Assembly (NCBI GenBank): GCA_944382705.1
Contig: CALWNE010000011.1
Span: 1-22,599 of the forward strand
Origin: an uncultured Allofournierella sp.
GTDB lineage: Bacteria; Bacillota; Clostridia; Oscillospirales; Ruminococcaceae
Direction of reading: 5' to 3'
Length of the DNA stretch: 22,599 nt
In this document: positions 7,258 to 15,473 of the stretch, piece by piece
Layout of the letters: each line of letters starts with the position of its first letter
Numbering within the stretch: position 1 is the first letter of the stretch
Notes under the pieces: model-generated
Told to the model about the DNA's origin: nothing
Databases searched by the model: none
What the model saw: only the letters and a program-made list of their open reading frames with translations
Made by a program: the position numbers and the translations under genes

Positions 7258-7315
7258 CAGCAATCGCATCCAGGCAGATAGGCTTATAAAGCAGGCGTTA
7301 ACCCCTCTGTCACGC

Positions 7316-7362
7316 AAAAAACAGGCGGTGCCTGGTTTAAAACCAAGCACCGCCTGTTTTTT
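7316..7362. terminator. Strong bidirectional intrinsic terminator
   Basis: AAAAAACAGGCGGTGC (7316-7331) and GCACCGCCTGTTTTTT (7347-7362) form a perfect 16-bp stem; the loop can pair further (GGTTT with AAACC). T-runs follow the GC stem on both strands. On the minus strand it would end the transcript of tRNA-Leu 115 nt after the tRNA 3' end. Confidence 0.92.
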
Positions 7363-7394
7363 ACAAACTCATCTCTCTTGATAGGTAAACCCAG

Positions 7395-7420
7395 GGATAA
7401 CTTTGAATCAATCGTTATCC
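7395..7420 (-). other. Hairpin in the tail behind tRNA-Leu
   Basis: GGATAAC (7395-7401) and GTTATCC (7414-7420) pair perfectly, and the enclosed TTGA/TCAA can extend the stem. It lies between the tRNA 3' end (7477) and the terminator (7362), a 114-nt stretch with no credible reading frame. It may be processed away during tRNA maturation or form a small RNA. Confidence 0.5.
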
Positions 7421-7476
7421 TGCGGATGCCTTGCCGTAACGAGGAGCCTTTGCACGGACCTAAGTCCAAAATAATC

Positions 7477-7562
7477 TGGTGCCGCTGGCCGGACTCGAAC
7501 CGGCACGGATGTTACTCCGAGGGATTTTAAGTCCCGTGTGTCTGCCATTCCACCACAGCGGC
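7477..7562 (-). tRNA. tRNA-Leu (anticodon UAA)
   Basis: Acceptor stem GCCGCTG (7562-7556) pairs with CAGCGGC (7487-7481); discriminator A is 7480 and CCA is encoded (7479-7477). The anticodon loop CTTAAAA gives anticodon UAA (7529-7527), reading the UUA leucine codon. A long variable arm (TCGGAGTAACATCCG) marks a class II tRNA as expected for leucine, and the T-arm GCCGG-TTCGAGT-CCGGC is perfect. It is a single tRNA gene with its own promoter. Confidence 0.97.
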
Positions 7563-7572
7563 AAGCTATATT

Positions 7573-7601
7573 ATAGTACAATATCCGGCCGCTTTTGTCA
7601 A
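7573..7601 (-). promoter_or_regulatory. Promoter for tRNA-Leu
   Basis: On the minus strand a consensus TTGACA (7601-7596), 17-bp spacer and TACTAT (7578-7573); an overlapping TATAAT (7575-7570) would give a 20-bp spacer. The predicted start lies only a few bases before the mature tRNA 5' end. Confidence 0.75.
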
Positions 7602-7724
7602 CCTAAATCCAAACAAATCGTCCTCTTGGTTTGGCTGTGTATTACAAGCTTTACCCAATGGCTGCCTCCAGCCCCCCTTCGGAATTATAAAAGCGGACTG
7701 GCGGCAACTGTGGAGTGCATGGGC

Positions 7725-8309
7725 TTAATTCTGTACCAGGTTCTGAATTTCCTCGTAGGTATACAACCGATTCAAAATTTCCAGCAGATTTTTTTTGGAA
7801 AGCCGGTAAGGCAAACCCAGCGCCATGAGCAGCCGCATCCGTTGCTCATGGCTGCCCGCAGTGCCGGACAGCCCCCACTGGTAGAGATCACTATATGTGA
7901 TTGCCCGGCCGGTGCGCTGGCTCATGGGAGTGGCGCCCGCCTGGAGAAGTGCCTGTTGCAGCAAAGGTGCCGAAATCCCTTCCACTCCCAGTAATCCCTC
8001 CTTGCCAGGTTGAGCCTTACGGGACTCCTTACCTGCAAGCGCAGGAACATAGGCTTGCTTTACATAGGCTTGCCCGATCAGATTGGTCAGGAAGGTGCGA
8101 ATCCGAAAACCCGCCGCATCCGGGTCGGTAAGTAGAATAACTCCACGCTTGCGGCCCAGCTCTTTAAGCAGCTGCTGGGTTTGTTTATCTTTGTAGATGG
8201 CAAATCCATCGGTGGTGAGAATCAGGCCATCCACCAGCGGTGCCAGTGCGCTGGCATCGTAGCGGCCTTCCACAACAATCACCTGTTCAATGCGTAATTT
8301 TTCACTCAT
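7725..8309 (-). CDS. rnmV: Ribonuclease M5 (5S rRNA maturation, Toprim domain)
   Basis: 194 aa, as usual for RNase M5. The N-terminal Toprim domain has VIVVEGRYDASAL with catalytic Glu14, TTDGFAI and LLTDPDAAGFRIR with Asp62 and Asp64; the C-terminal part (from about residue 115) corresponds to the family's second domain (DUF4093). RNase M5 cuts both strands of the 5S rRNA precursor on the 50S subunit with help from ribosomal protein uL18. The start ATG overlaps the holA stop (ATGA), with GGGGTGA just upstream, so the two genes should be translationally coupled. Pairing with ksgA is the more common arrangement in Bacillus; here it ends the comEC-holA string. Confidence 0.88.
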   Translation of the reverse strand: MSEKLRIEQVIVVEGRYDASALAPLVDGLILTTDGFAIYKDKQTQQLLKELGRKRGVILLTDPDAAGFRIRTFLTNLIGQAYVKQAYVPALAGKESRKAQPGKEGLLGVEGISAPLLQQALLQAGATPMSQRTGRAITYSDLYQWGLSGTAGSHEQRMRLLMALGLPYRLSKKNLLEILNRLYTYEEIQNLVQN

Positions 8310-9334
8310 CTGCTCACCCCTGCCGCTGCCAGGCGACACAATGCTGTTTGAAGCTGAATGGCTGGGTCCATGGGGTTGCCCTTCAGCCCCGCATCCAGCT
8401 CCTGTAAAATATCCAGGCAACGGCCCAGCTGCTCCAGCGAATAGCGTGCCGCTGTTTCCTGGGATTTTTTAAGGCGGTAATCGCTGCCCTTGTAGCCAAA
8501 GTCTTTGTGCACCTGTGTATAGGGCTTTTTTTCCTGCTGGCCGCACTTTACCCGATACAAATCCACATAACTGCCAATCAGGGCAGCAGTAATTGCAATG
8601 GGATCGTTTTGCAAGCGCAGCAAAGTGGCTAATTTTTCGCAGGCCTTTGCAGCGTTTTTGCCGGTAATCAGCCGCACCATATCAAACACATCGGCTTCCA
8701 GATTTTGCGTAGCCATTTCTGCCACCAGCCCTGGTGTGATTTCGGTGTAGCCACTGGCTGCTGCCAGCTTATCTACCTCATTTTCCAACGCAAACAAATC
8801 CTGACCGCACCGTTCCAGCAGTACCCCGGCCGCATTCTCCGAAAGCTGTGTGCCACTGGCAGCAGCACGCTCCCGCAGCATCCGCCGCAGCTCCTGTGCT
8901 CCCGGCAGGGTAAGCTCCGCTGCATAGCCCAGGGTTTCGCAGGCCTGAATAAACGCCTTTGTTTGCTTGTTGATTTTAGGCTTGCCCCGCTCTTCGGGCA
9001 ATACACTATACAGCACAAACACGGCATTCTCAGTGCTTTGCAGCAGTTCAATCACTTCGGTCAAATCTTTTTCGGAATAAGCCGAAGGCTGAAACGCTGG
9101 AACATAAACAATGCGCCGGGTGCCAAAAAAAGAGATGGTGCCCGCCGCCATTACCAGTTCCTCCACCGAGGGTGCAGGCCCTTCCAGCTGCGTGATTTCT
9201 CCCTGATCCTGTTCCAGGCGTGCTACCAGTTGTTCCGCTTTGGAACGGGGCAGGAATCCATCCGTTGAATAATAGTAGAATACAGGTGCACCCGCTTTGC
9301 GTGCCTGTTCCTGTTTTGCGTCACTGTGTAACAT
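8306..9334 (-). CDS. holA: DNA polymerase III subunit delta
   Basis: 342 aa, normal for HolA. The N-terminus (VFYYYSTDGFLPRSKAEQLV) matches the delta-subunit fold with its modified nucleotide-binding region, followed by the segment ending ..GTRRIVYVP, the helical middle domain (CGQDLFALENEVDKLAAASG) and the DVFDMVRLITGKNAAKA stretch typical of the collar domain. Delta opens the beta clamp in the clamp-loader complex at the replication fork. ATG 9334 has a G-rich ribosome site (GGGGGG) 6 nt upstream and lies inside the end of comEC (14-bp overlap); an in-frame TTG at 9340 is less likely. comEC-holA adjacency is common in Firmicutes. Confidence 0.93.
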   Translation of the reverse strand: MLHSDAKQEQARKAGAPVFYYYSTDGFLPRSKAEQLVARLEQDQGEITQLEGPAPSVEELVMAAGTISFFGTRRIVYVPAFQPSAYSEKDLTEVIELLQSTENAVFVLYSVLPEERGKPKINKQTKAFIQACETLGYAAELTLPGAQELRRMLRERAAASGTQLSENAAGVLLERCGQDLFALENEVDKLAAASGYTEITPGLVAEMATQNLEADVFDMVRLITGKNAAKACEKLATLLRLQNDPIAITAALIGSYVDLYRVKCGQQEKKPYTQVHKDFGYKGSDYRLKKSQETAARYSLEQLGRCLDILQELDAGLKGNPMDPAIQLQTALCRLAAAGVSR

Positions 9335-11417
9335 CCACAACCCCCCTGAACTGTACTGACCTGCCCGGCCGAATAAAAACGCTGCCGTCTACGGGCATAT
9401 AACAAAAGGCGTAAGAATCCGCCTCCTCCTCATCCAGCCAGTCATAAAGCCCCTTACCTGCAATTGCCTGCGGCTCAATCCGTTCTGGCAATGTGGAGCC
9501 GGCAATCAGCAGATCCACCTGCAAAGGTGTTGCCGCTTCCAGTTGACCAGCACACAGGGCGATTCGGTACCCCTGAACCTCCAAAAGAGCCAGATTTGCC
9601 CCATTTCCGTGGACGATATGCAGGGTAGTCTCTGCTCCCAGCGGCAGAACCTGCTCCTGTTCCGGCGGCAGCTGCTGGGCATACACAACCTGCTGCGTTG
9701 GCAGGTCCATTTCTTCCGGCTCCTTGCGCAGGTCTGCCCAGCAAATCACTTCTGGGTTCCCCCATTGCTCCAGCTTTTCAACCACTGCCCTGCGATTGCT
9801 TTCCCCGCCTCGGAACAGCACGGCGGCTTTGTTCTCATACAGTACAACAGCGCAAGGGTTGGAGGCACTGCCTACCACTGCCAGCTCCATCGTGTTTTGC
9901 ATCAACGGCTGATAGACCAAAACCGAAACCGCCAGCAAAGCAGGTACCGCCACCAACCAGACAGGTTTTTGGCGGCAGACTGCCAGCCAAACCAGCAGAG
10001 CCAGCACGGCAAACACCCAGAGGGAATATTCCCTGGGCAATGGAATTTGCGTACCGGGCAGCTGATTCACCCAGTCCACAATCCAGTTTACAATGCGAAT
10101 GAGCAGGCCAGCCAACAGCGCACAGGCTCTCAGCCCATGGTCAAACCAGGGAATCAGCCCGCACAAGGCGCCTAGCAGCCCCAGCACCACCACCGACCCC
10201 ACAAAGGGAAGAACCAACAGATTGGCAAGAATGGATACGCCGCTCACAGGAAGGCCCGCCCATAGTTGCACCGGCAATGTAAACACAGCGCAAAAAACCG
10301 GCACAAGCAGCACCTGTACGCCACGGGCAGCCCAGTAGCGCAGCGGCTGTTCCTCCCGCAATTCATAAGCCGTAAAGGAACGCATGGCCTCCACCGAGAG
10401 CAATACCCCTAAGGTGGCGGCAAGGCTTAACTGCAAGCCCAAATCGCAGACACTGTGGCTGCCTGTGAGGGAAAGTAATACGGAAGCTATGCCCAGGGAG
10501 GTAAGACCATCGGCCGGAAGAAAGAAGCACACGCCAATGTAAAAAATGATGGCTCCAATCCCCGCTCTTGTAATAGAAGGGGCAAACCCATTGAGGGCCA
10601 TAAAAAACCAAACTGCTGCCAGTGCCAAAAGAGCCCGCAGCCTGCGCCACTGCCCTGAATGCGGTTTACTGCCGGTAAAAATGCCACCAATCAGCGTGAG
10701 ATGCTGCCCGGACACCACCAACAGATGGGTAATGCCCGCCATTTGATAGGCATACTTCACCTCACTGCTAAGATGGCTTTCTTCGCCCAGTGCCATGGCC
10801 GCAAGAATTCCGCCTTCTTTGTCGGGCAGGTACCTGCGGCATTTGGCAGCAAGGCTTTGCTGCAACCGGGCCATTGTAAAACGCAGAGAGCCATCGCTCC
10901 CCTGCCATTCCACCTCCTGAGCTTGTGCTTGCAGAAAAACTCGGTTGGCCAGATTGCTGTAATAGTAAGTGTCCCGCTCCAGTTCCTGGAAGGTAAGCTG
11001 GGCCGTAAAAATATCCCCCTGCTCGCATTCCGGAAATGCAGTGATAGACACATAGAACCGTTCATGGGGCAGGAGCGTAACATCCTGAATATGCGTTATT
11101 TGAAATTCGGCCCGCACGGTGCCATCCTGAAAGCCTGAAGCTACCTGTTCCGCTACCATGCGCACCGCCAGCCTTTGACCTGTCAGTGCCAGAATAGGAC
11201 CGGTAGAAAAAGCATAGGCCAGACCCGTGGACACAAGTGCCGCCAACCCCGCTATGGGCAGCAAAAATCGATAATCCCACCAGCGGCGGCAGATGCTTAC
11301 ACCAATCAGGCTTATAAAAAGGGCCGCAAGCAGCACGGATGCTGCCTGCGGCAGGTATACAGCGGCAAGTTTGCAGGCAAACCACGCAAAGCAGCAGTTT
11401 GCCAATACTCTGCGCAT
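9321..11417 (-). CDS. comEC: ComEC/Rec2-type DNA uptake channel with degenerate C-terminal domain
   Basis: 698 aa. Order of parts: two or three N-terminal membrane helices, a DUF4131-like outer domain (to about residue 170), the Competence domain with the family core MALGEESHLSSE..YAYQMAGITHLLVVSGQHLTLIGG (His239), multiple membrane helices up to about residue 505, then a soluble C-terminal domain (510-698). ComEC carries single-stranded DNA across the membrane during transformation. The C-terminal domain keeps the outline of a metallo-beta-lactamase fold (ELAVVGSASNPCAVVLYENK..LFRGG) but where HxHxDH should stand it reads VICWADLRKEPEEMD (557-571), so the metal site is absent. The start lies 7 nt after the phosphoribosyltransferase stop without a clear Shine-Dalgarno, implying coupled translation. 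Confidence 0.9.
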   Translation of the reverse strand: MRRVLANCCFAWFACKLAAVYLPQAASVLLAALFISLIGVSICRRWWDYRFLLPIAGLAALVSTGLAYAFSTGPILALTGQRLAVRMVAEQVASGFQDGTVRAEFQITHIQDVTLLPHERFYVSITAFPECEQGDIFTAQLTFQELERDTYYYSNLANRVFLQAQAQEVEWQGSDGSLRFTMARLQQSLAAKCRRYLPDKEGGILAAMALGEESHLSSEVKYAYQMAGITHLLVVSGQHLTLIGGIFTGSKPHSGQWRRLRALLALAAVWFFMALNGFAPSITRAGIGAIIFYIGVCFFLPADGLTSLGIASVLLSLTGSHSVCDLGLQLSLAATLGVLLSVEAMRSFTAYELREEQPLRYWAARGVQVLLVPVFCAVFTLPVQLWAGLPVSGVSILANLLVLPFVGSVVVLGLLGALCGLIPWFDHGLRACALLAGLLIRIVNWIVDWVNQLPGTQIPLPREYSLWVFAVLALLVWLAVCRQKPVWLVAVPALLAVSVLVYQPLMQNTMELAVVGSASNPCAVVLYENKAAVLFRGGESNRRAVVEKLEQWGNPEVICWADLRKEPEEMDLPTQQVVYAQQLPPEQEQVLPLGAETTLHIVHGNGANLALLEVQGYRIALCAGQLEAATPLQVDLLIAGSTLPERIEPQAIAGKGLYDWLDEEEADSYAFCYMPVDGSVFIRPGRSVQFRGVVDVTQ

Positions 11418-11424
11418 CGTACAA

Positions 11425-11964
11425 TCAGCTATGAATCAAAGGCAGAGGCTCCAGGAAGATAATATCCTCCCGATTAGCTGCGTCGCCCTCAGCCAGTACA
11501 GCAGCACGGCCTACCACAGTACCGCTGCTGCGAGCCACCAATGCTTCCAGCGCCAGCAGAGAACCGCCGGTGCTGATTACATCGTCCACAATCAGCACCC
11601 GCTTATCGTTCATCTTATCCAGCTCTTTCTGGTCGATTACCAGCTTTTGTTTTGCACTGGTGGTGATGGACTGATCCTCCACAATGACCGGCTGCTCCAT
11701 ATAGAGCTTTTCGCCTTTGCGTGCAGGGATATACACCTTGCCGCTCTGGCGGCTCATCTCGTAGGCCAGCGGAATACCCTTTGCTTCGGCGGTTACAATT
11801 ACATCAAATTCGGGGCATTTTTCCAGCAGAGCCTTGGCGCAGGCTACGGTAAGCTCCACATCGCTGAACATAATGAAAGCAGCAATGGAGATTTCGTCGT
11901 TGATGGGACAGATGGGCAGCTCTCGGGTAAGACCAGCCACCTGCAGGGTGTAGGTATCCTTCAT
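11425..11964 (-). CDS. Phosphoribosyltransferase, adenine phosphoribosyltransferase-like
   Basis: 179 aa. The PRPP-binding motif VLIVDDVISTGGS is at residues 123-135, and VTAEAKGIPLAYEMS (58-71) with PARKGEKLY (80-88) matches the APT/XPT class (COG0503-like) rather than OPRT or HPRT. The FKDIT segment of typical Apt enzymes is not present, so assignment to adenine is tentative; the reaction would be base + PRPP to nucleotide + pyrophosphate in purine salvage. AGGAG lies 7 nt before the ATG. It follows the HIT-family gene by 40 nt and precedes comEC by 7 nt, in the alaS-rnmV string. Confidence 0.82.
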   Translation of the reverse strand: MKDTYTLQVAGLTRELPICPINDEISIAAFIMFSDVELTVACAKALLEKCPEFDVIVTAEAKGIPLAYEMSRQSGKVYIPARKGEKLYMEQPVIVEDQSITTSAKQKLVIDQKELDKMNDKRVLIVDDVISTGGSLLALEALVARSSGTVVGRAAVLAEGDAANREDIIFLEPLPLIHS

Positions 11965-12004
11965 GGTGATACTCCTTTAAATGGTACGAATGATTGGTTT
12001 GCGA

Positions 12005-12343
12005 TTAGCCCGGAGGCCAGGCCAAGCTGCGCTTGGCAAGTACATGAAAATGAAGATGAGGCACACTCTGGCCCCCATCCTGGCCCACATTGGTAACAAT
12101 GCGATAGCCGTTTTCACAGCCCAGCTCCCGGCACAGCTTGGAGATGGTTGCAAAGATATGTCCCAGCAGCGGGCCATGTTCCTGCTCCAGCTGCGCAGCC
12201 GAGGAAATATGCTCTTTGGGAATTACCAAAAAGTGCACCGGGGCCTGCGGATCGATGTCGTAAAAAGCGAGAATCCGGTCATCCTCATACAGCTTGTTGG
12301 AGGGGATTTCTCCTTTCGCTATTTTGCAAAACAGACAATCCAT
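12005..12343 (-). CDS. HIT-family (histidine triad) nucleotide-binding protein
   Basis: 112 aa, normal for HinT-type proteins. CLFCKIAKGEIPS (residues 3-15) is the standard N-terminus, with LAFYDIDPQAPVHFLVIPKEHI in the middle and the histidine triad H96-L-H98-F-H100 near the end in PHLHFHVLA. Family members hydrolyse phosphoramidates of purine nucleotides, including aminoacyl-adenylates, so a place next to alaS is sensible, though this link is inference. AAGGAG lies 11 nt before the start. The gene is 107 nt downstream of alaS, with no clear promoter between them. Confidence 0.94.
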   Translation of the reverse strand: MDCLFCKIAKGEIPSNKLYEDDRILAFYDIDPQAPVHFLVIPKEHISSAAQLEQEHGPLLGHIFATISKLCRELGCENGYRIVTNVGQDGGQSVPHLHFHVLAKRSLAWPPG

Positions 12344-12450
12344 GACAGTTTCTGCTCCTTTCCTAAAACATTTTTGGAGGAACCACCCTGCCTGCTTGGA
12401 TGGTTGGCAGGGCAAATCTCCAAACTGCTTATAGTAAAATAATCAGCAAA

Positions 12451-15120
12451 TCAGCCTTCCAGAGCGGCTTTTACAATGCCGGCTACTGCATTCAGGGCTT
12501 CATCAATCTTGGTTTCGTCCTTGATGCCAGCCATTGCAAAGTCCGGCTTGCCGCCGCCGTTGCCGCCTGCAATTGCAGCAATCTGCTTTACCAGAACACC
12601 AGCCTTCAGGCCTGCATCCTGAGCACCCTTGCCGCAGGAAACAGCCAGAGTCAGCTTGCCATCGCTGGAGCCAACCAGAGCGGCCACAGAATTTGCGTTC
12701 TTATCCCGCACCTTCTCGCACATGCTGCGCAGTGCGTCGGAGGCGGTGCCGGAGAAGTAAGCGGTGAGAATCTTGATGCCATTCACCTCGGCAGCATTCT
12801 CAAACAGGCCATCGATGCGGCCAGCAGCGGCCTCAGCCTTGGCAGCCTCCAGCTCCTTGCTCAGGGCCTTCACTTCGCCAGCTACGGCCACAGCACGCAT
12901 GGGCAGGTCCTTCATGTTGTTGACCTTCAAAGCTTCGGCTACCTGGCCCAGCATCTCGGTGCGCTCGTCCAGCAGACGCAGCACGCCATAGCCAGTGGTG
13001 CCTTCGATACGGCGGATGCCAGCGGCAACGCTGGACTCGCTGAGGATTTTGAAGCAGCCAATCTGGGCGGTATTCTTTACATGGGTACCGCCGCAGAACT
13101 CGGTAGACCAGCCGTTTACATCCACAACACGCACCACATCGCCATACTTTTCGCCAAACAGAGCCATTGCACCCATCTTTTTGGCCTCAGCAATGGGCAT
13201 ATTCTCTACCTTTACTTCGAGGGCCTCAAAAATCTTCTGGTTTACAATATGCTCCACCAGAGCCAGTTCTTCGGGGGCCACTGCGCTGAAGTGGGTAAAG
13301 TCAAAACGAACACGCTCGTCGTCCTCGTAGGAGCCAGCCTGGTGCACATGGCTGCCCAGCACCTCACGGAGTGCCTTTTGCAGCAGGTGGGCAGCGGTAT
13401 GGTTGCGGGTAATGGCCATGCGGCGGCCCTTGGTCACATCGGTGGTTACCTGGTCGCCCACCTTTACAGTGCCTTCTACCAGAGTACAGGTGTGCACAAA
13501 ATAGCCCTTGCCAGTCTTTTTAACAGCCTTTACTTCCAACTCTGCATCCTCAGCGGTTACGATGCTGCCTGTATCGGCAACCTGTCCGCCGCTTTCTGCG
13601 TAGAAGGGAGTGCGGTCCAGAACAACCAGAACGCCATCCTTGCTGCCCTCGTCGGTGGAGATGGCTTCCATCAGCTCCTCACCGTCAGAAAGTGCCAGAA
13701 CTACGCCGGTATCCTCCAGCTTGTCGTAACCGGTGAACTCGGTAGCTTCCACATTCAGCTCGGCAAACAGGTCGGAATCCCAGCCGGAGATCCCACGGGA
13801 CAACCGGTCCTTACGGGCCTTCTCCTTCTGCTTTTTCATCTCGGAGTGGAAGTTTTCCTCATCCACCAGGATGCCAGCCTCGGCGGCAATCTCACGGGTC
13901 AGATCCAGGGGGAAACCAAAGGTATCGTTCAGCTTGAAGGCGTCAATGCCAGACAGAACCTTCTCCTTGCCAGCCAGGGCGGCCTTGGTGATATTTTCAA
14001 TCAGGTTGTTCAAAATATTCATGCCCTGATCGATGGTTTTGTAGAAGCGCTCTTCCTCGGTGCCGATTACCTTCTTGATGTAGTCGGCATGCTCCTCCAG
14101 CTCAGGGTAACCAGCCTTGTTTTCGGCAATTACGGTATCCACCAGCTCGGTGAGGAAGGGGCGGTTGATGCCCAGCAGCCGGCCATGACGAGCAGCACGG
14201 CGCAGCAGACGGCGCAGCACATAGCCACGGCCCTCGTTGGAGGGCAGAATGCCATCGCTTACCATAAAGGTAGTGGAACGGATGTGGTCGGTGATTACAC
14301 GGATGGAGATATCGGTCTTGGTATCCTGACCATAGGTCTTGCCGCTGATTTTTTCCACATGGTTCAGAATGGCCCGCACGGTGTCCACCTCAAACAGGTT
14401 GCCCACACCCTGCATTACGCAGGCCAGACGCTCCAGGCCCATGCCGGTGTCAATGTTGGGACGCTCCAGACGGGTGTAGTTGCCCTTGCCGTCGGAATCG
14501 AACTGGCTGAACACCAGGTTCCAAACCTCCATGTAGCGGTCGCAATCGCAGCCAACCTTGCAGGTGGGCTTGTCGCAGCCGTGCTCGGGGCCACGGTCAA
14601 AGTAAATTTCGCTGCAAGGGCCGCAGGGACCAGAACCATGCTCCCAGAAGTTATCTTCCTTGCCAAAGCGCACCATGTGATCCTCAGAGATACCAATCTC
14701 CTTAGTCCAGATGTCCCAGGCTTCGTCGTCCTGCTCGTATACAGAAATGTACAGCAGCTCCGCAGGAATTTCCAGCACCTTGGTCAAAAATTCCCAGGCC
14801 CAGTTGATGGCTTCCCGCTTGAAGTAATCCTGAAAGCTGAAGTTGCCCAGCATTTCAAAGTAGGTGCCATGACGGGCAGTGATGCCTACACGCTCAATAT
14901 CCGGGGTACGGATGCACTTCTGGCAGGTGGTAACCCGATGGCAGGGAGGCTCTTCCTGACCCAGGAACCATTTTTTCATGGGAGCCATGCCGCTGTTAAT
15001 CAGCAGCAGGCTGTTGTCGTTCTTGGGCACCAGGGGAAAACTGCCTAGGCGCAGATGTTCCTTGCTTTCAAAAAAAGAGAGATATTTCTCTCGCAGTTCA
15101 TTCAAACCAGTCCATTGCAT
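12451..15120 (-). CDS. alaS: Alanyl-tRNA synthetase
   Basis: 889 aa, full length. Class II catalytic core at the N-terminus (LREKYLSFFESKEHLRLGS; RTPDIERVGITARHGTYFEM; NIDTGMGLERL), then the tRNA-recognition region, the editing domain with zinc ligands H574 and H578 (HTAAH) and C676/H680 (CGGTH), and a C-terminal DHHA1 domain with GGNGGGKPDFAMAG. It charges tRNA-Ala and clears mischarged Ser and Gly. AGGAG lies 9 nt upstream. It is controlled by a T-box leader with a GCC specifier and a consensus promoter (15445-15473), and heads the string to rnmV. Confidence 0.98.
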   Translation of the reverse strand: MQWTGLNELREKYLSFFESKEHLRLGSFPLVPKNDNSLLLINSGMAPMKKWFLGQEEPPCHRVTTCQKCIRTPDIERVGITARHGTYFEMLGNFSFQDYFKREAINWAWEFLTKVLEIPAELLYISVYEQDDEAWDIWTKEIGISEDHMVRFGKEDNFWEHGSGPCGPCSEIYFDRGPEHGCDKPTCKVGCDCDRYMEVWNLVFSQFDSDGKGNYTRLERPNIDTGMGLERLACVMQGVGNLFEVDTVRAILNHVEKISGKTYGQDTKTDISIRVITDHIRSTTFMVSDGILPSNEGRGYVLRRLLRRAARHGRLLGINRPFLTELVDTVIAENKAGYPELEEHADYIKKVIGTEEERFYKTIDQGMNILNNLIENITKAALAGKEKVLSGIDAFKLNDTFGFPLDLTREIAAEAGILVDEENFHSEMKKQKEKARKDRLSRGISGWDSDLFAELNVEATEFTGYDKLEDTGVVLALSDGEELMEAISTDEGSKDGVLVVLDRTPFYAESGGQVADTGSIVTAEDAELEVKAVKKTGKGYFVHTCTLVEGTVKVGDQVTTDVTKGRRMAITRNHTAAHLLQKALREVLGSHVHQAGSYEDDERVRFDFTHFSAVAPEELALVEHIVNQKIFEALEVKVENMPIAEAKKMGAMALFGEKYGDVVRVVDVNGWSTEFCGGTHVKNTAQIGCFKILSESSVAAGIRRIEGTTGYGVLRLLDERTEMLGQVAEALKVNNMKDLPMRAVAVAGEVKALSKELEAAKAEAAAGRIDGLFENAAEVNGIKILTAYFSGTASDALRSMCEKVRDKNANSVAALVGSSDGKLTLAVSCGKGAQDAGLKAGVLVKQIAAIAGGNGGGKPDFAMAGIKDETKIDEALNAVAGIVKAALEG

Positions 15121-15188
15121 TGTCGTTTACTCCTCTTTGTTTGCTGTGTGTCACGGTCATTGATGCCCTTACAGGGCCCTTGTTCCAC

Positions 15189-15232
15189 AAAAAAGAATAG
15201 CCCTCGCCCCTGTTGTTACAGGGACGAAGGCT
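15189..15232 (-). terminator. Regulated terminator of the alaS T-box
   Basis: Minus-strand AGCCTTCGTCCCTG (15232-15219) pairs with CAGGGGCGAGGGCT (15212-15199), followed by a T6 run (15194-15189). It is the alternative to the antiterminator formed with the T-box sequence. Confidence 0.88.
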
Positions 15233-15438
15233 GAAACGCTTCCGTGGTACCACCCGGCTTGCCGCCTGTAACCAGGCAGCCGCTTGCTTGCGTTAACGCC
15301 GCAATACGCCCGTTGTTAGCGGGAGCTCCAGGGTGGCATACAGCAGAAAACACAGCAGGAAGCTTTCACCTTATACTTCCCTCTCTGAGGTTGTTTTTTC
15401 TGCTTTGGCCCTATCAACGCCATGATACTATTTTTAAT
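15189..15438 (-). promoter_or_regulatory. T-box riboswitch of alaS (specifier GCC)
   Basis: The leader of alaS carries a T-box sequence, GGGTGGTACCACGG (minus, 15255-15242), ahead of a strong terminator (15189-15232). Stem I can be drawn: AGGG pairs with CCCT at the base, GCAGAAAA with TTTTCTGC above, leaving an internal loop whose 3' side contains GCC (15337-15335), an alanine codon followed by A. Uncharged tRNA-Ala would pair with GCC and the T-box and favour the antiterminator. The start of transcription is estimated at about 15438. Confidence 0.92.
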
Positions 15439-15444
15439 AACTTG

Positions 15445-15473
15445 ATTATACCGCCTTGAAAAGGGCTTGTCAA
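15445..15473 (-). promoter_or_regulatory. Consensus sigma-A promoter of alaS
   Basis: TTGACA (15473-15468), a 17-bp spacer and TATAAT (15450-15445) on the minus strand: a perfect match at both hexamers. The -35 overlaps the end of the penicillin-binding protein gene, whose TGA stop (15472-15470) lies inside TTGACA. Confidence 0.9.

Noticed and set aside
7660..7673. A terminator after rnmV (GGCTG-CCTC-CAGCC)
   Set aside because: Only a 5-bp stem and no T-run on either strand.
12381..12412. A pseudoknot between alaS and the HIT gene
   Set aside because: AACCA/TGGTT and CCCTGCC/GGCAGGG interleave, but both connecting loops would have zero length, which is sterically implausible. At most two competing hairpins, with no T-tract.
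12451..15048. A continuous 882-codon open frame antiparallel to alaS, and a similar 1042-codon frame antiparallel to ileS (17960-21088)
   Set aside because: These are antisense shadows of highly biased coding sequence; they lack ribosome sites and recognisable domains, while the minus-strand products are unmistakable synthetases.
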